Below, piece by piece: positions 1 to 9,252 of a stretch of 64,000 nucleotides of DNA. The position numbers were made by a program, and so were the translations under genes. Positions within the stretch are counted from its first letter, which is position 1; each line of letters starts with the position of its first letter. The notes under the pieces are model-generated. The model saw nothing but the letters and a program-made list of their open reading frames with translations, was not told where the DNA came from and did not search any database. This DNA is from Rikenellaceae bacterium (GTDB lineage Bacteria; Bacteroidota; Bacteroidia; Bacteroidales; Rikenellaceae): positions 1-64,000 of the forward strand of contig JAFRZW010000003.1 of assembly GCA_017442365.1 (NCBI GenBank), read 5' to 3'.

Positions 1-52
1 AACAGATACACCACTGTTATATAAATCTTTATCTAACTTAATTTTTTACTCT

Positions 53-3000
53 ATGAAAAGAAAATTGACTATTGGTTTGTTGTTCACGCTGGCATTGGCA
101 GTGTGCACAACGAATTTGATGGCAGCTGAGGCTTGGAGCGAGAGCACCGAGATTCAGAAGTCAGTCAAGGTTTCGGGTACCGTTAAGGATTCGGCAGGTG
201 AACCGATCTTCGGTGCTACGGTAATTCAAGTGGGCAGCCAGACCAACGGTATGACCACCGACGCTAACGGTAACTTTACCCTAACGGTTCCCGAAGGTGC
301 TGAGGTTTCGGTTTCGTACATCGGTTACGTTGCTCAGACTGTTAAGGCTTACGACGGTATGATCGTAACCTTGGCAGACGATTCGCAGACCATCGACGAC
401 GTTGTTGTCGTAGGTTTCGGTACTCAGAAGAAGGCAAACTTGACCGGTGCAGTATCTTCGGTTGACGTTGATAAGACCTTCGGTAGCAAGCCTATCGTTG
501 ATGTATCGAAGGGTTTGCAGGGTACTGTTCCGGGTCTGACCATCACCTTCGCAACTGCGGATATGGGTGAGTCGGCTTCGATCAAGGTACGTGGTACCAC
601 TTCGATCTACGGTAACAACAAGCCTCTGATCCTGCTTGACGGTGTTGAGATCAGCGACCTGTCGTTCGTTAACCCCGACAACATTGCCAACATCTCGGTA
701 CTGAAAGATGCTGCTTCGGCTTCGATCTACGGTACTCGTGGTGCTTACGGTGTTGTATTGATCACCAGCAAGGACGGTTCGGACGTTAAGGATCGCTCGA
801 AGATCACCTACTCGGCTAACTTCGCTTGGAACGAGCCTATCAACCTGCCTAAGTATGCTACCGGTTACGATATGTTGACCGCTATGGATCTGACTATGGA
901 CGCTTACGAGGCAACCAACGGCAACCGTCGTATCGAGGCATTTGGTATGTACTATGAGGACATTAAGCCTCACATCGAGAACTGGTTGAACAACTACTGG
1001 GACGCTTACCAGGCTGGCGAGCTGGGTCAGACTTACGTTTATGGCCGCGACTATGAGTACAATGCTCAGGGTGTTTCGCAGTTCTATCGTATCGTTGATC
1101 CCAACAAGGAGTTGTTGAAGAACACTTCGTTCCAGCACAACCACAACCTGACCGTTGCAGGTAGCGCAGGCAAGACTTCGTACAACATTTCGATGAACTA
1201 CTACAAGCAGGACGGTCTGTTGAAGATGGCTGAGGAGCAGTCGATGCAGCGTGTAACTGCTAACGTATCGACCTCGTCGCAGGTTAAGAAGTGGTTGCGC
1301 ATCGGTACCAAGATGATGTACACCGAGAAGGTATTCAAGTATCCCCTGGGCAACTCGGCTTCGGGCTCGAACTTGTACACCTACTCGATGCGTTTCCCCA
1401 CGATGTTCCCCTTCGGTATTTCGGACGGTGGTATCGATCCTAACACCGGTGAGCCTCTGAATGCAACTACTGAGGGCTCGAAGGGTCTGTACTTCCGCCA
1501 CGGTAACGGTTTCTTGGTAGGCTATCCTACTCAGAAGGGTCAGGACGACTATATGCGCGTAGGTGCAAATGTTGATATCAACATCGCTAAGGGTCTGACC
1601 TTCCACGCTGACTACACTCGCAGCATTCTGAACTACATTTCGAACGCTGTACAGATTCCCGTATATGTAGCAAACTGGTGGTCGGCTTACTCGCCTAAGT
1701 ATGCTTTGCAGAGCAACGATCAGGTTTCGAAGACCATCGTTAAGACTCGTGCTAACGCATTCAACGCATACTTCGACTACACCGTTGATTTCTGCAAGGA
1801 TCACAATATCGCAGTGAAGCTCGGTTTCAACTCGGACGACTACTTCGTTCAGAACATCGGTGCAACCTCTAAGACTATGATCAACTACGGTTTCCCGACC
1901 CTGTCGCTGACTGAGAACGCTTCGAACGCAACCGTAAGCGAAACTAAGAACAAGCGCGCTGCTGCCGGTTTCTTCGGTCGTATCAACTACAACTGGAAAG
2001 ATAAGCTGCTCCTCGAATTGAACGGTCGTTTCGACGGTTCGTCGAAGTTCGCTAAAACCCAGAAGTGGGGCTTCTTCCCCTCGGGCTCGATTGGCTACCG
2101 CCTCTCGGAGGAGAACTTTATGAAGAATCAGAACGTGATCAGCAACTTGAAGGTTCGCGCATCGTACGGTATGATCGGTAATGAGGACGTTATTGCCAGC
2201 GACTACTATCCCTTTATGACCACCATCGGTCGTGGTACTATCAGCTGGATCGATCCTAACAACACGAAAGCTATGTTGGCTTACTTCGGTATGCCGGGCG
2301 TAAGCAACCCCGCACTGACTTGGGAGACCATTCAGACTATGGACTTCGGTATTGATCTGGGCTTCCTGAACAACGACCTGAATATCGTATTCGACTGGTA
2401 TCAGCGCAACACCAAGGGTATGCTTGTAAATGCTGACCAGGTTGCATACGAGATCGGTCTGCCTTCGATGCCTAAGATTAATGGCGGTGATATGCGCACC
2501 CGCGGTTGGGAGGTACAGGTTGATTACAACCACTCGTTCAACAAGGACTTCCGCATCTACGCTACCGCTACTTTGGCTGACAGCAAGGCTAAGATCACCA
2601 AGTGGGGCTCGAACGCAGGTACTCTGACCGGCTACTACGAGGGTAAGGAGTTCGGTGAGATCTGGGGCTTCAAGACCGCTGATGCTTACTTCACCGCTGA
2701 GGAGGCTGCTAACGGTGTATTGCTGCCCGACGGCTCGCGCGTTGATATCAACGACGTATATCAGAAGGCTCTCTACAAGGGTTCGTTCCGCTACGGCGAG
2801 GGCGACGTTAAGTACGTTGACGTAAATGGCGACGGTAAGGTTGATTCGGGTAAGGGTACTATCGACGATCACGGCGACTTGATCCGCATCGGTAACAACC
2901 AGCCTCGCTACGAGTACTCGTTGCGCGCAGGTTTGCAGTGGAAGGGTCTCGACTTCGAGTTCCTGTTGCAGGGCGTAGGCAAGCGTGATTTCTGGACTAC

Positions 3001-3430
3001 TTCGTCGCTGATCCTCCCCTTCACCCAGGGTCGTTCGATGGCTATCTTCACCAACCAGTTCGATTGCTACACTCCCGAGAATCCCGATGCTAAGTTCCCG
3101 CGTCCGTACATCGGCCATTATGGCTCGACTGTAAACGGTCTGTCGAACAACGGTCAGAACAACTTCTATTCGCAGACTAAGTACCTGAGCGACTTCTCGT
3201 ACCTGCGTTTGAAGAACGTAACCATCGGTTACACTCTGCCGAAGGATTGGACTATGAAGGCTACCATCGAGAAGGCTCGCATTTATTTCAGCGTTAACAA
3301 CCTCTTCACTTTCGACCACATCGACGGCGCAATTGACCCCGAGTACAACCAGAATGCAACCGCAGATACCGGTGGTCGTGGTAACCCGTTCTGCCGTACT
3401 TGGTCGTGTGGTGTTCAGATTTCGTTCTAA
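53..3430 (+). CDS. SusC/RagA-family TonB-linked outer-membrane protein
   Basis: This is a TonB-dependent outer-membrane channel of the SusC family, 1125 residues, a normal size for the family. A signal peptide (about residues 1-24) is followed by a carboxypeptidase-like beta-sandwich domain (about 38-110, with the SGTVKD start), then the VVVVGFGTQKK segment that precedes the plug, a plug domain with an LLDGVEI motif, and a long barrel ending in ISF. Such proteins import glycans or peptides with a SusD lipoprotein, which lies 22 bases downstream. Codon choice is strongly skewed to a few codons (GGT, AAC, AAG, GTT), suggesting very high expression. The substrate cannot be told: no glycoside hydrolase or regulator is adjacent inside the window. 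Confidence 0.96.
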   Translation: MKRKLTIGLLFTLALAVCTTNLMAAEAWSESTEIQKSVKVSGTVKDSAGEPIFGATVIQVGSQTNGMTTDANGNFTLTVPEGAEVSVSYIGYVAQTVKAYDGMIVTLADDSQTIDDVVVVGFGTQKKANLTGAVSSVDVDKTFGSKPIVDVSKGLQGTVPGLTITFATADMGESASIKVRGTTSIYGNNKPLILLDGVEISDLSFVNPDNIANISVLKDAASASIYGTRGAYGVVLITSKDGSDVKDRSKITYSANFAWNEPINLPKYATGYDMLTAMDLTMDAYEATNGNRRIEAFGMYYEDIKPHIENWLNNYWDAYQAGELGQTYVYGRDYEYNAQGVSQFYRIVDPNKELLKNTSFQHNHNLTVAGSAGKTSYNISMNYYKQDGLLKMAEEQSMQRVTANVSTSSQVKKWLRIGTKMMYTEKVFKYPLGNSASGSNLYTYSMRFPTMFPFGISDGGIDPNTGEPLNATTEGSKGLYFRHGNGFLVGYPTQKGQDDYMRVGANVDINIAKGLTFHADYTRSILNYISNAVQIPVYVANWWSAYSPKYALQSNDQVSKTIVKTRANAFNAYFDYTVDFCKDHNIAVKLGFNSDDYFVQNIGATSKTMINYGFPTLSLTENASNATVSETKNKRAAAGFFGRINYNWKDKLLLELNGRFDGSSKFAKTQKWGFFPSGSIGYRLSEENFMKNQNVISNLKVRASYGMIGNEDVIASDYYPFMTTIGRGTISWIDPNNTKAMLAYFGMPGVSNPALTWETIQTMDFGIDLGFLNNDLNIVFDWYQRNTKGMLVNADQVAYEIGLPSMPKINGGDMRTRGWEVQVDYNHSFNKDFRIYATATLADSKAKITKWGSNAGTLTGYYEGKEFGEIWGFKTADAYFTAEEAANGVLLPDGSRVDINDVYQKALYKGSFRYGEGDVKYVDVNGDGKVDSGKGTIDDHGDLIRIGNNQPRYEYSLRAGLQWKGLDFEFLLQGVGKRDFWTTSSLILPFTQGRSMAIFTNQFDCYTPENPDAKFPRPYIGHYGSTVNGLSNNGQNNFYSQTKYLSDFSYLRLKNVTIGYTLPKDWTMKATIEKARIYFSVNNLFTFDHIDGAIDPEYNQNATADTGGRGNPFCRTWSCGVQISF

Positions 3431-3452
3431 CCTATAAAAGCAACAAAAGAAT

Positions 3453-5231
3453 ATGAAAAAGATATTAATTGCAGCAATGGTCTTCGCAACTGCAGCTTTG
3501 GTAGGTTGCGAGAAGTTCCTCACCGAGGAGCCCCAGTCGGCATTCCCCGATGGTCCTTCGTTCTGGTCGGGTGAGACTGCACTCCAAATGGAGACCAACT
3601 ATTTCTACACTGCATTTTCGAGCTACGGTGCTGCCCACAGCGGCCGCTACTACGCAGACTCGAAGAGTGATGACTACGGTCAGGATAACAACAACCCTGA
3701 GTACGCAGTAACCATCTCGTCGGGTACCGGCATTTGGGCATCGTCGTATCAGGAGGCTCGCCGCGCTAACATCATCTTGGCTCGTATGGCCGATATGGAG
3801 CTGTCGGACGAGGTTCGCAAGCACTATGAGGGCTTCTGCCGTTTCTACCGTGCTATCCAGCACTTCGATGTAGTTCGCGCATACGGCGACTGCGTATGGC
3901 AGGACCACGAGGTGGATATGAACAATGAGGCTTGGCATTCGCAGGCTCGTACCGATCGCGCTGAGATTATGCGCAAGGTGTGCGAGGACTTGAAGTTCGC
4001 TGCTGAGAACAGCCGCGATTACAAGAATGGCAACACCTATCACAAGTACGCTGCTTACTTGATGCTTTCGCGTGCTGCTCTCTACGAGGGTGCTTGGCAG
4101 AAGTATCACAAGAACAACACTCAGGTAGCTAACGAGTTCTTCACCATCGCTAAGAACGCTGCTGATGCAATCATCAATAGCGGCAAGTGGTCGATCCACG
4201 AGAACTATGCAGCTAACTACAACTCGAAGGATTTGAAGGGTAACTCGGAGATGCTGATGTTCAAGGTGTTCCAGTATGACGCTGACGTTAAGCTCGGCCA
4301 CGGTCTGCACGGTTACTCGACTTCGTCGACTCCGACTTGGGGTATCACCAAGGACGCTGTTGAGTCGTACTGCAACGCTGACGGTCTGCCTATCCACGTA
4401 AGCGAGGCTGGTTTCGACGATTCGACCGTTAAGTCGGCAATCGCTGGCCGCGACGCTCGTCTGGCAAGCAACGTGAACGACTCGCTCGTAATGCTCGACA
4501 CCTACGCTTGGCGTAGCGGTATCAACTCGACCACCGGTTACTGGCTGACTAAGTTTGTTAATTGGAGCGACTATATCAACGCTTCTTCGAACAACTTGGC
4601 TCCCTACAACGATACCGACGGTCCGGTTTATATGTACTCGGAGGTTCTGTTGAACTATGCTGAGGCTTGCGCTGAGTTGGGTACTATGACCCAGGCTGAC
4701 GCTGACAAGTCGATCAACGAGTTGCGCGTTAAGCACGGTAAGATTCCCGCGCTGACCGTTTCGGGTACTTCGGTATCGGTTAACGGCACTGCTATCACCA
4801 AGGATCCCAAGAACATCTACGGTGTTAATGAGTTGATCTGGGAGGTACGTCGTGAGCGTCGTTGCGAGTTGATCTGCGACGGTTTCCGTAACGATGACCT
4901 AATGCGTTGGAAGATGGGTGCTCAGCTCGACTTCTCGAAGAACCCCAGCGGCCACGTAGGCGTTAGCGAGGCAGCTGTTCAGGCTTACTACGACTACACC
5001 AACGAGTACGACTGGCAGAACCTGCACCACGACGCTGAGGGCAAAAACATCACCACGATGGAGGAGATCAAGGCTAAAGAGTATTGGACTGAGATTGATG
5101 GCAAGAACTACGTCTCGGCATTTGCTCCTGGTCGTAACCGCGTGTTCGACGAGACCAAGAACTACTTGGATCCTCTGCCCAGCGGTATCACCATCATCAA
5201 CCCCAACTTGGGTCAGAACCCCGGCTGGTAG
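3453..5231 (+). CDS. SusD/RagB-family nutrient-binding lipoprotein
   Basis: This surface lipoprotein of 592 residues caps the SusC channel encoded just upstream and captures its substrate. The N-terminus is a lipoprotein signal ending in LVGC (Cys19), followed by the family-typical KFLTEEPQ. The C-terminal part carries the conserved WEVRRERRCEL and NDDLMRWK segments of the SusD fold. It shares the restricted codon set of its partner and is followed by a strong terminator, so the two genes probably form a two-gene operon. The specificity is unknown. Confidence 0.95.
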   Translation: MKKILIAAMVFATAALVGCEKFLTEEPQSAFPDGPSFWSGETALQMETNYFYTAFSSYGAAHSGRYYADSKSDDYGQDNNNPEYAVTISSGTGIWASSYQEARRANIILARMADMELSDEVRKHYEGFCRFYRAIQHFDVVRAYGDCVWQDHEVDMNNEAWHSQARTDRAEIMRKVCEDLKFAAENSRDYKNGNTYHKYAAYLMLSRAALYEGAWQKYHKNNTQVANEFFTIAKNAADAIINSGKWSIHENYAANYNSKDLKGNSEMLMFKVFQYDADVKLGHGLHGYSTSSTPTWGITKDAVESYCNADGLPIHVSEAGFDDSTVKSAIAGRDARLASNVNDSLVMLDTYAWRSGINSTTGYWLTKFVNWSDYINASSNNLAPYNDTDGPVYMYSEVLLNYAEACAELGTMTQADADKSINELRVKHGKIPALTVSGTSVSVNGTAITKDPKNIYGVNELIWEVRRERRCELICDGFRNDDLMRWKMGAQLDFSKNPSGHVGVSEAAVQAYYDYTNEYDWQNLHHDAEGKNITTMEEIKAKEYWTEIDGKNYVSAFAPGRNRVFDETKNYLDPLPSGITIINPNLGQNPGW

Positions 5232-5257
5232 TCGATGATTGAATCATACTGAACTTT

Positions 5258-5292
5258 GCGACTCTCGCCTTCGGGCGGGGGTCGCTTTTTTA
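5258..5292 (+). terminator. Intrinsic terminator of the susCD-like operon
   Basis: A GCGACTCTCGCC arm, a TTCG tetraloop and a GGCGGGGGTCGC arm are followed by six T. It lies 26 bases after the SusD stop. Confidence 0.9.
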
Positions 5293-5349
5293 TACGCCTA
5301 CGCCACAGCGACTTGCGAGTCAATTCATCTCCTCCCATTAGTAGAAATA

Positions 5350-5493
5350 ATTACCAAACGCTTGGTTGAAAAGGGTGTCCAAGCAGTGGCAATAGTTCAA
5401 CTATTGGTCGCACAATAACCTTTGCAAACTCTCTCCACACAACATCGGCAGAAGGCTCAAAACAGCGAAACGAATCGCGTTTTGAGCCTTTTA
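5350..5493 (+). other. Structured intergenic stretch, possible small RNA or cis-element
   Basis: Between the susCD terminator and the next gene there is no supported ORF but there are three inverted repeats: GCTTGG/CCAAGC (5360-5365 and 5379-5384), CAATAGTT-C-AACTATTG (5390-5406), and GGCTCAAAAC/GTTTTGAGCC (5454-5463 and 5479-5488) followed by TTTTAT like an intrinsic terminator. A weak promoter-like TAACCTTTG lies at 5416-5424. A short plus-strand transcript is possible but unproven. Confidence 0.35.
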
Positions 5494-5523
5494 TGACTAA
5501 ACTGAGCGTGGCGCAGATCGGGA

Positions 5524-5555
5524 TTTGCATTTCACCGAGTAAATCACGATATTTG
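5524..5555 (+). promoter_or_regulatory. Promoter of the YqaA-like gene
   Basis: TTTG at 5524-5527 and GATATTTG at 5548-5555 are spaced 20 bases apart, one mismatch from the Bacteroidota -33/-7 pattern. The start codon follows 23 bases later. Confidence 0.5.
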
Positions 5556-5578
5556 CACCGCAAACAACGCTCGAAAGA

Positions 5579-6019
5579 ATGGATTGGCTGATCGACTTAG
5601 GATATGTAGGATTGTTCATCGGAACGTTCGTGGCGGGAACGGTACTGCCGCTCTCGTCGGACGTACTGCTCATCGGGCTGCTCGCTGCGGGCGGCAACCC
5701 CATCGCGTGTCTTGTGGTCGCGACATTGGGCAACTGGCTGGGGGCAATGACCTCATACGTTTTGGGTTGGTATGCCAAGTGGGAGTGGCTCGAAAAATAC
5801 TTCAAAATCAGCCCCGAAACCATCGAACGTCAGCGCCAACGCATTGATCGCTACGGCATTTGGCTCGCAGCGGTCTATTGGGCACCGATTGTTGGCATAG
5901 TGATTATGGTCGCACTCGGACTCTACAAAGTTCGTCCGCGCGCAACCGCAATTATCGCCCTCGTTGGAGCGTTCCTGCGTTTTCTGTTCTGGATTCTGCT
6001 GAATGCCGTCTGGCAGTAG
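5579..6019 (+). CDS. YqaA/DedA-type small membrane protein
   Basis: A 146-residue integral membrane protein of the SNARE-associated (VTT/DedA) group, closest by eye to the short YqaA branch. It has hydrophobic segments near residues 8-30, 35-60, 95-115 and 122-143. The F/Y-GTFVAGTVLPLSSDVLL and GNWLGAMTSYVLGW segments fit the re-entrant loop region of the family. DedA relatives take part in lipid flipping and membrane homeostasis; the role of YqaA itself is not settled. It stands alone between a structured intergenic region and a convergent ROK gene whose stop is only eight bases away. Confidence 0.8.
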   Translation: MDWLIDLGYVGLFIGTFVAGTVLPLSSDVLLIGLLAAGGNPIACLVVATLGNWLGAMTSYVLGWYAKWEWLEKYFKISPETIERQRQRIDRYGIWLAAVYWAPIVGIVIMVALGLYKVRPRATAIIALVGAFLRFLFWILLNAVWQ

Positions 6020-6027
6020 CCACTACC

Positions 6028-7137
6028 CTATTTCCGACTATCTAACTCGTTGAGTGCAAAGGCGTAAGCTCCGAGCGAAACGGCCCGACTTGCACCCAGC
6101 TTCGAGAAGATGATTCCGATACGTTTTTCGGGGTCGTAGCTCACCGTGCGATCGCTGCCATAGACCTTCAATTCGCGCTGCTGGCCACGTGCAAAGCGTT
6201 CGAATTGAGCCTCATCGTCCAACTCATACACCGCTACGGGCATACGGTCAGTTCGCTCGCCCTCAGTGAGCTGCGAGAGCGTCGAACGCATTTCGGCCAT
6301 CACCGACGGCATAATATATTTGCGTGCGCCCGTCAATCCGCCACCAACCACAATCAGTCCGTCCAGCAACGACGCCACCGACGCGAAAGCATCTCCTGTT
6401 GCCCGTCCGAACTCGGCAAACGACCCAATAGCAGCCGCACGATTGCCCTCGCGCTCTCCCTCGGCAATGTCGTAGATCTCCTTGGGCGTCAAACCGTGAT
6501 TCGGCTCACCCGACAGCTCGCCATAGACACGCTGCACGGCACGAATCGACACACTATCCTCGACAATCGCATCGGGGTAGATTCGATTTCGCAGGCAGTA
6601 AATCTCGACACACGAATTGTCGCCCACGTGCATACGTCGATCAACCGACATACCGAAACCAAAGCCCGTACCCCACGTGAAACCCAGCAGGTTATGGAAT
6701 CGCTTGGCACTTCCCGCAGCCGCCAGACGCGCATTCACCTCAGGTAGCGCACCCGCCAGCGCCTCACCATAGGCAAACATATCGGCGTCGTTATTGATCC
6801 ACACGGGCAGCCCAAACTTTTCGCTCAGATAGTCGCCCAGCGCAACACCCTCGCTCAGGCACGGGAACGTCGGCAAGAAACCGCCACCGATAATGCCTCG
6901 CGGATAATCAGCAGGCCCAGGGAAGGCAAAACTGATCGCCACGGCAGGCTCCGGAAGTTGCGCCACGATACGCTCAAAACCCTCGACTATGGTCTGCATA
7001 CAGAGGTCCAGATCGTGTGCATTCGACGGCAATGTAACCGGCTCAGCGACAAATTGATTGGCACGAATTGCACCAAAGACGAAGTTGGTTCCGCCCGCAT
7101 CGAGCGTGATGACCGTACGTGGATCGTTGCTATACAT
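6028..7137 (-). CDS. ROK-family protein (sugar kinase-like)
   Basis: A 369-residue ROK-family protein, probably phosphorylating a hexose or amino sugar with ATP. The phosphate loop DAGGTN is at residues 13-18, the catalytic Asp lies in NND (115-117), and GTGFGFGM (157-164) is the second glycine-rich motif. The usual zinc cluster of the family (CxCGxxGCxE) is not recognisable; only Cys176 and Cys181 remain there, so zinc binding is doubtful. I chose the start at 7137, not the longer frame to 7230, because a good promoter lies at 7228-7257 and the extra residues resemble nothing. It could be a glucokinase or N-acetylhexosamine kinase. Confidence 0.85.
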   Translation of the reverse strand: MYSNDPRTVITLDAGGTNFVFGAIRANQFVAEPVTLPSNAHDLDLCMQTIVEGFERIVAQLPEPAVAISFAFPGPADYPRGIIGGGFLPTFPCLSEGVALGDYLSEKFGLPVWINNDADMFAYGEALAGALPEVNARLAAAGSAKRFHNLLGFTWGTGFGFGMSVDRRMHVGDNSCVEIYCLRNRIYPDAIVEDSVSIRAVQRVYGELSGEPNHGLTPKEIYDIAEGEREGNRAAAIGSFAEFGRATGDAFASVASLLDGLIVVGGGLTGARKYIMPSVMAEMRSTLSQLTEGERTDRMPVAVYELDDEAQFERFARGQQRELKVYGSDRTVSYDPEKRIGIIFSKLGASRAVSLGAYAFALNELDSRK

Positions 7138-7227
7138 AGTTTTGCGGTTATTGTTGGTTGGGTCGTTCGAGCAAATTTCGCACCTATTTATATATATACA
7201 CTCTTCGGGCGAGCACACTCGATAGTT

Positions 7228-7257
7228 CAAAGTTACTCAATTTCTGCCAAACTCCAA
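7228..7257 (-). promoter_or_regulatory. Promoter of the ROK gene
   Basis: On the minus strand, TAACTTTG (7228-7235) and a TTG (7255-7257) are 19 bases apart, matching the Bacteroidota consensus. It overlaps the extended reading frame and so supports the start at 7137. Confidence 0.7.
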
Positions 7258-7270
7258 TACCCCACCCCCG

Positions 7271-7305
7271 AAAAAAACGCCTGCCCGAATCACTTCGAGC
7301 AGGCG
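7271..7305 (-). terminator. Intrinsic terminator downstream of the 229-residue gene
   Basis: The arms CGCCTGC and GCAGGCG (7278-7284 and 7299-7305) are followed, on the minus strand, by seven T. Confidence 0.85.
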
Positions 7306-7332
7306 CAGACATCTATAAATGAGCTGTAAAGT

Positions 7333-8022
7333 CTATTTACCGTCCTCGAACTCAACGCCCAGACGCTTGCCTGTGCGGAACTTCGAGTTCTCCATCTTGG
7401 TATTGAACTGATCAACCGTCGCGCGGCTCACGCTGCTATAAGGTGGCACGAGCAGGTCGAAATCGAACGCGAACTCGATTGCCGACTCCAAAACCGAGAT
7501 AATCGACGTGCGGTCGATACGCTCCGCACCAAACTGGCGATAGCCGTAGGGGGTCTTCATACGACCCTCAACAAAGAACGCCCCCTCTGAATTAATAAAC
7601 AGACGTCCAATCAGATAGCCCTCGTCCTCGTTACGGTTGTAGCGGAACGAATCGGCCAAAAAGTTGTAGATATTGATCACACCGCAATAGCTTCGATCGC
7701 GCTCTTCGCGCACATATTCCTCACCCAGCACCGCGTGCGAAGGATCGAAATCGAATACGTTGGTGTGCATCGTGAAGATCAACATCTCGCCCGCAATCTG
7801 GATCTGCGCCTCGTACTTGCCGCGGTCGCGGTAGTCGATACGCACGCGCTTATCGAGCTTGCCTTCAAGCTCATCGTCAAATTCGGCATTCATCTCGTGC
7901 AGGCACTCTTTGAGCAGGTTGAACGCCGTGAAGGTGTTGTCGAACACCCTCTGTTTTAGATTTGATTTTTTGATCAGGGTCGCCAAGATCTCCGATCTAT
8001 GACCCATTGTGTCGTTATCCAT
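7333..8022 (-). CDS. Conserved hypothetical protein (229 residues)
   Basis: I do not recognise a named domain. The protein is soluble, without signal peptide or membrane segment, rich in charged and aromatic residues (for example the KYEAQIQIAGEMLIFTMHTNVFDFD stretch, residues 69-93), and looks like an alpha/beta protein. It lies 32 bases downstream of the glucosaminidase gene on the same strand and is followed by a terminator, so both probably share a transcript. A start five codons later (8007) is also possible. Confidence 0.75.
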   Translation of the reverse strand: MDNDTMGHRSEILATLIKKSNLKQRVFDNTFTAFNLLKECLHEMNAEFDDELEGKLDKRVRIDYRDRGKYEAQIQIAGEMLIFTMHTNVFDFDPSHAVLGEEYVREERDRSYCGVINIYNFLADSFRYNRNEDEGYLIGRLFINSEGAFFVEGRMKTPYGYRQFGAERIDRTSIISVLESAIEFAFDFDLLVPPYSSVSRATVDQFNTKMENSKFRTGKRLGVEFEDGK

Positions 8023-8054
8023 ATATTAATTAAAATGATGTACTTACCTCTCAA

Positions 8055-9053
8055 TTAGCGCAATTTGATATGCTGTCCCTCGTGCAACGTTGCGTCGCTC
8101 GGCAGGCGGTTGAGCGTAGCCAACTTAGCCACTCGAACACCGTACCACTGAGCCACCGCACGCAGCGTCTCGCCTGCCGAAGCGGTATGATACAACTCCG
8201 AGCCCACGTAGCGCGTCTGCTTGCGTTGCAGGAAGACGCGATCACCCTCGCCCAATGCAGCACCCACAGCCACATCGTTGAACTTGTAGATTTTCTTCAC
8301 GGGTACGTCGAACAGCGACGCGATCTTCTCGTACGTATCGCCCGCCTTCGGCACAACATACTCCACGCCATTGACCATCTGCACAGCGTAGCCGTGGTGA
8401 GGATTGACCGTAACCGTATAGTTGTCAATATCAACCACTTCGTTGTTTGTCGGCTGCACCTCAGGCTTCTCGCTACGCACCTCACGCTCGACACGCTCCA
8501 TCTCGTCAACACGCTCTTCGAGTGCGTCCCCGCCACGATCGTAGATGTAGAGTTTGTTCTCCTCGATGATGCGGATCAACTTCTCGGCATACTGAGGATC
8601 TGTCGCATAGCCCGCCGCCTTCAAACCGCGTGCCCACGCCACATAGTCGGTCTCGGAGTGGCGAAACAACGAGTCGTAACGCGGCTGAGTGTCGATATAA
8701 TTGGCGTGATCCTCGAACGACTCCTCGGCCGAATGATACTTGCGAAAACACTCGCCCACAGCGTCATCGTCGTGGCTGATTGAGGGGCCCGTCCAATCCT
8801 TCTTGCACTTAATGCCGAAGTGGTTATTGGCCTCGACCGCCAAGCGACCGTTACCATTGTTCGATTCGAGGATACCCTGCGCGAGCGTAATGCTGGCCGG
8901 AATACCATATTTCTCTTGGTGCTCAACCGCCGTCTTGTTCCAGCGCGCGATGTACTCCTCGGTGGTATATTTCACGCGGCTCTGCGCCTCGGCAACCAGC
9001 CCTACGGTCAGAGCAACGAGCGTCAAGAGCAGCGTACGAATTTCAACCTTCAT
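8055..9053 (-). CDS. Secreted N-acetylglucosaminidase with two LysM domains
   Basis: A 332-residue exported peptidoglycan hydrolase. A signal peptide (about 1-23, ending AEAQ) is followed by a glucosaminidase (FlgJ/GH73-type) domain of about 150 residues containing GIPASITLAQGILES with the likely catalytic Glu, then a low-complexity Glu-rich linker, and two C-terminal LysM motifs (about 225-275 and 285-332) for wall binding. It should cleave glycan strands during wall growth or daughter-cell separation. The start at 9053 gives a proper signal peptide and lies 28 bases after a -7 box; the longer frame to 9113 overlaps that box. Confidence 0.92.
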   Translation of the reverse strand: MKVEIRTLLLTLVALTVGLVAEAQSRVKYTTEEYIARWNKTAVEHQEKYGIPASITLAQGILESNNGNGRLAVEANNHFGIKCKKDWTGPSISHDDDAVGECFRKYHSAEESFEDHANYIDTQPRYDSLFRHSETDYVAWARGLKAAGYATDPQYAEKLIRIIEENKLYIYDRGGDALEERVDEMERVEREVRSEKPEVQPTNNEVVDIDNYTVTVNPHHGYAVQMVNGVEYVVPKAGDTYEKIASLFDVPVKKIYKFNDVAVGAALGEGDRVFLQRKQTRYVGSELYHTASAGETLRAVAQWYGVRVAKLATLNRLPSDATLHEGQHIKLR

Positions 9054-9080
9054 AATGCTAATACGATGAATCATAGAGCG

Positions 9081-9088
9081 CAAAGTTA
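9081..9088 (-). promoter_or_regulatory. -7 box of the glucosaminidase operon
   Basis: TAACTTTG on the minus strand, an exact TAnnTTTG match. No clear -33 element is seen. Confidence 0.6.
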
Positions 9089-9156
9089 ATGAAAGTTTGC
9101 ACATTTCTTGCACTTATCGTAGTGAAACAGCGAATATTTCACTTTTTTTCACTTTT

Positions 9157-9191
9157 TTTGACCGTTCGTGCAACATTATTGACTACTTTTG
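9157..9191 (+). promoter_or_regulatory. Promoter of the DUF4254-GT9 operon
   Basis: TACTTTTG (9184-9191) is an exact -7 box, and TTTG at 9157-9160 may be the -33 element, with a slightly long 23-base spacer. Confidence 0.6.
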
Positions 9192-9252
9192 CGTCTTAAT
9201 AACGGAGTAAACCTTTTTTATAAGAATTTAATTGATTTTAACAGTAGAAAAT

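Noticed and set aside
281..3598. A 1105-residue open frame antisense to the SusC gene
   Set aside because: It is a shadow created by the narrow codon set of SusC; the product has no recognisable domain, and the plus frame is a clear SusC protein.
3465..4736. A 423-residue frame antisense to the SusD gene
   Set aside because: Same codon-bias effect; no family resemblance.
5351..5563. A 70-residue minus frame in the spacer before the YqaA gene
   Set aside because: It crosses the hairpins and has no promoter, family match or biased codon use.
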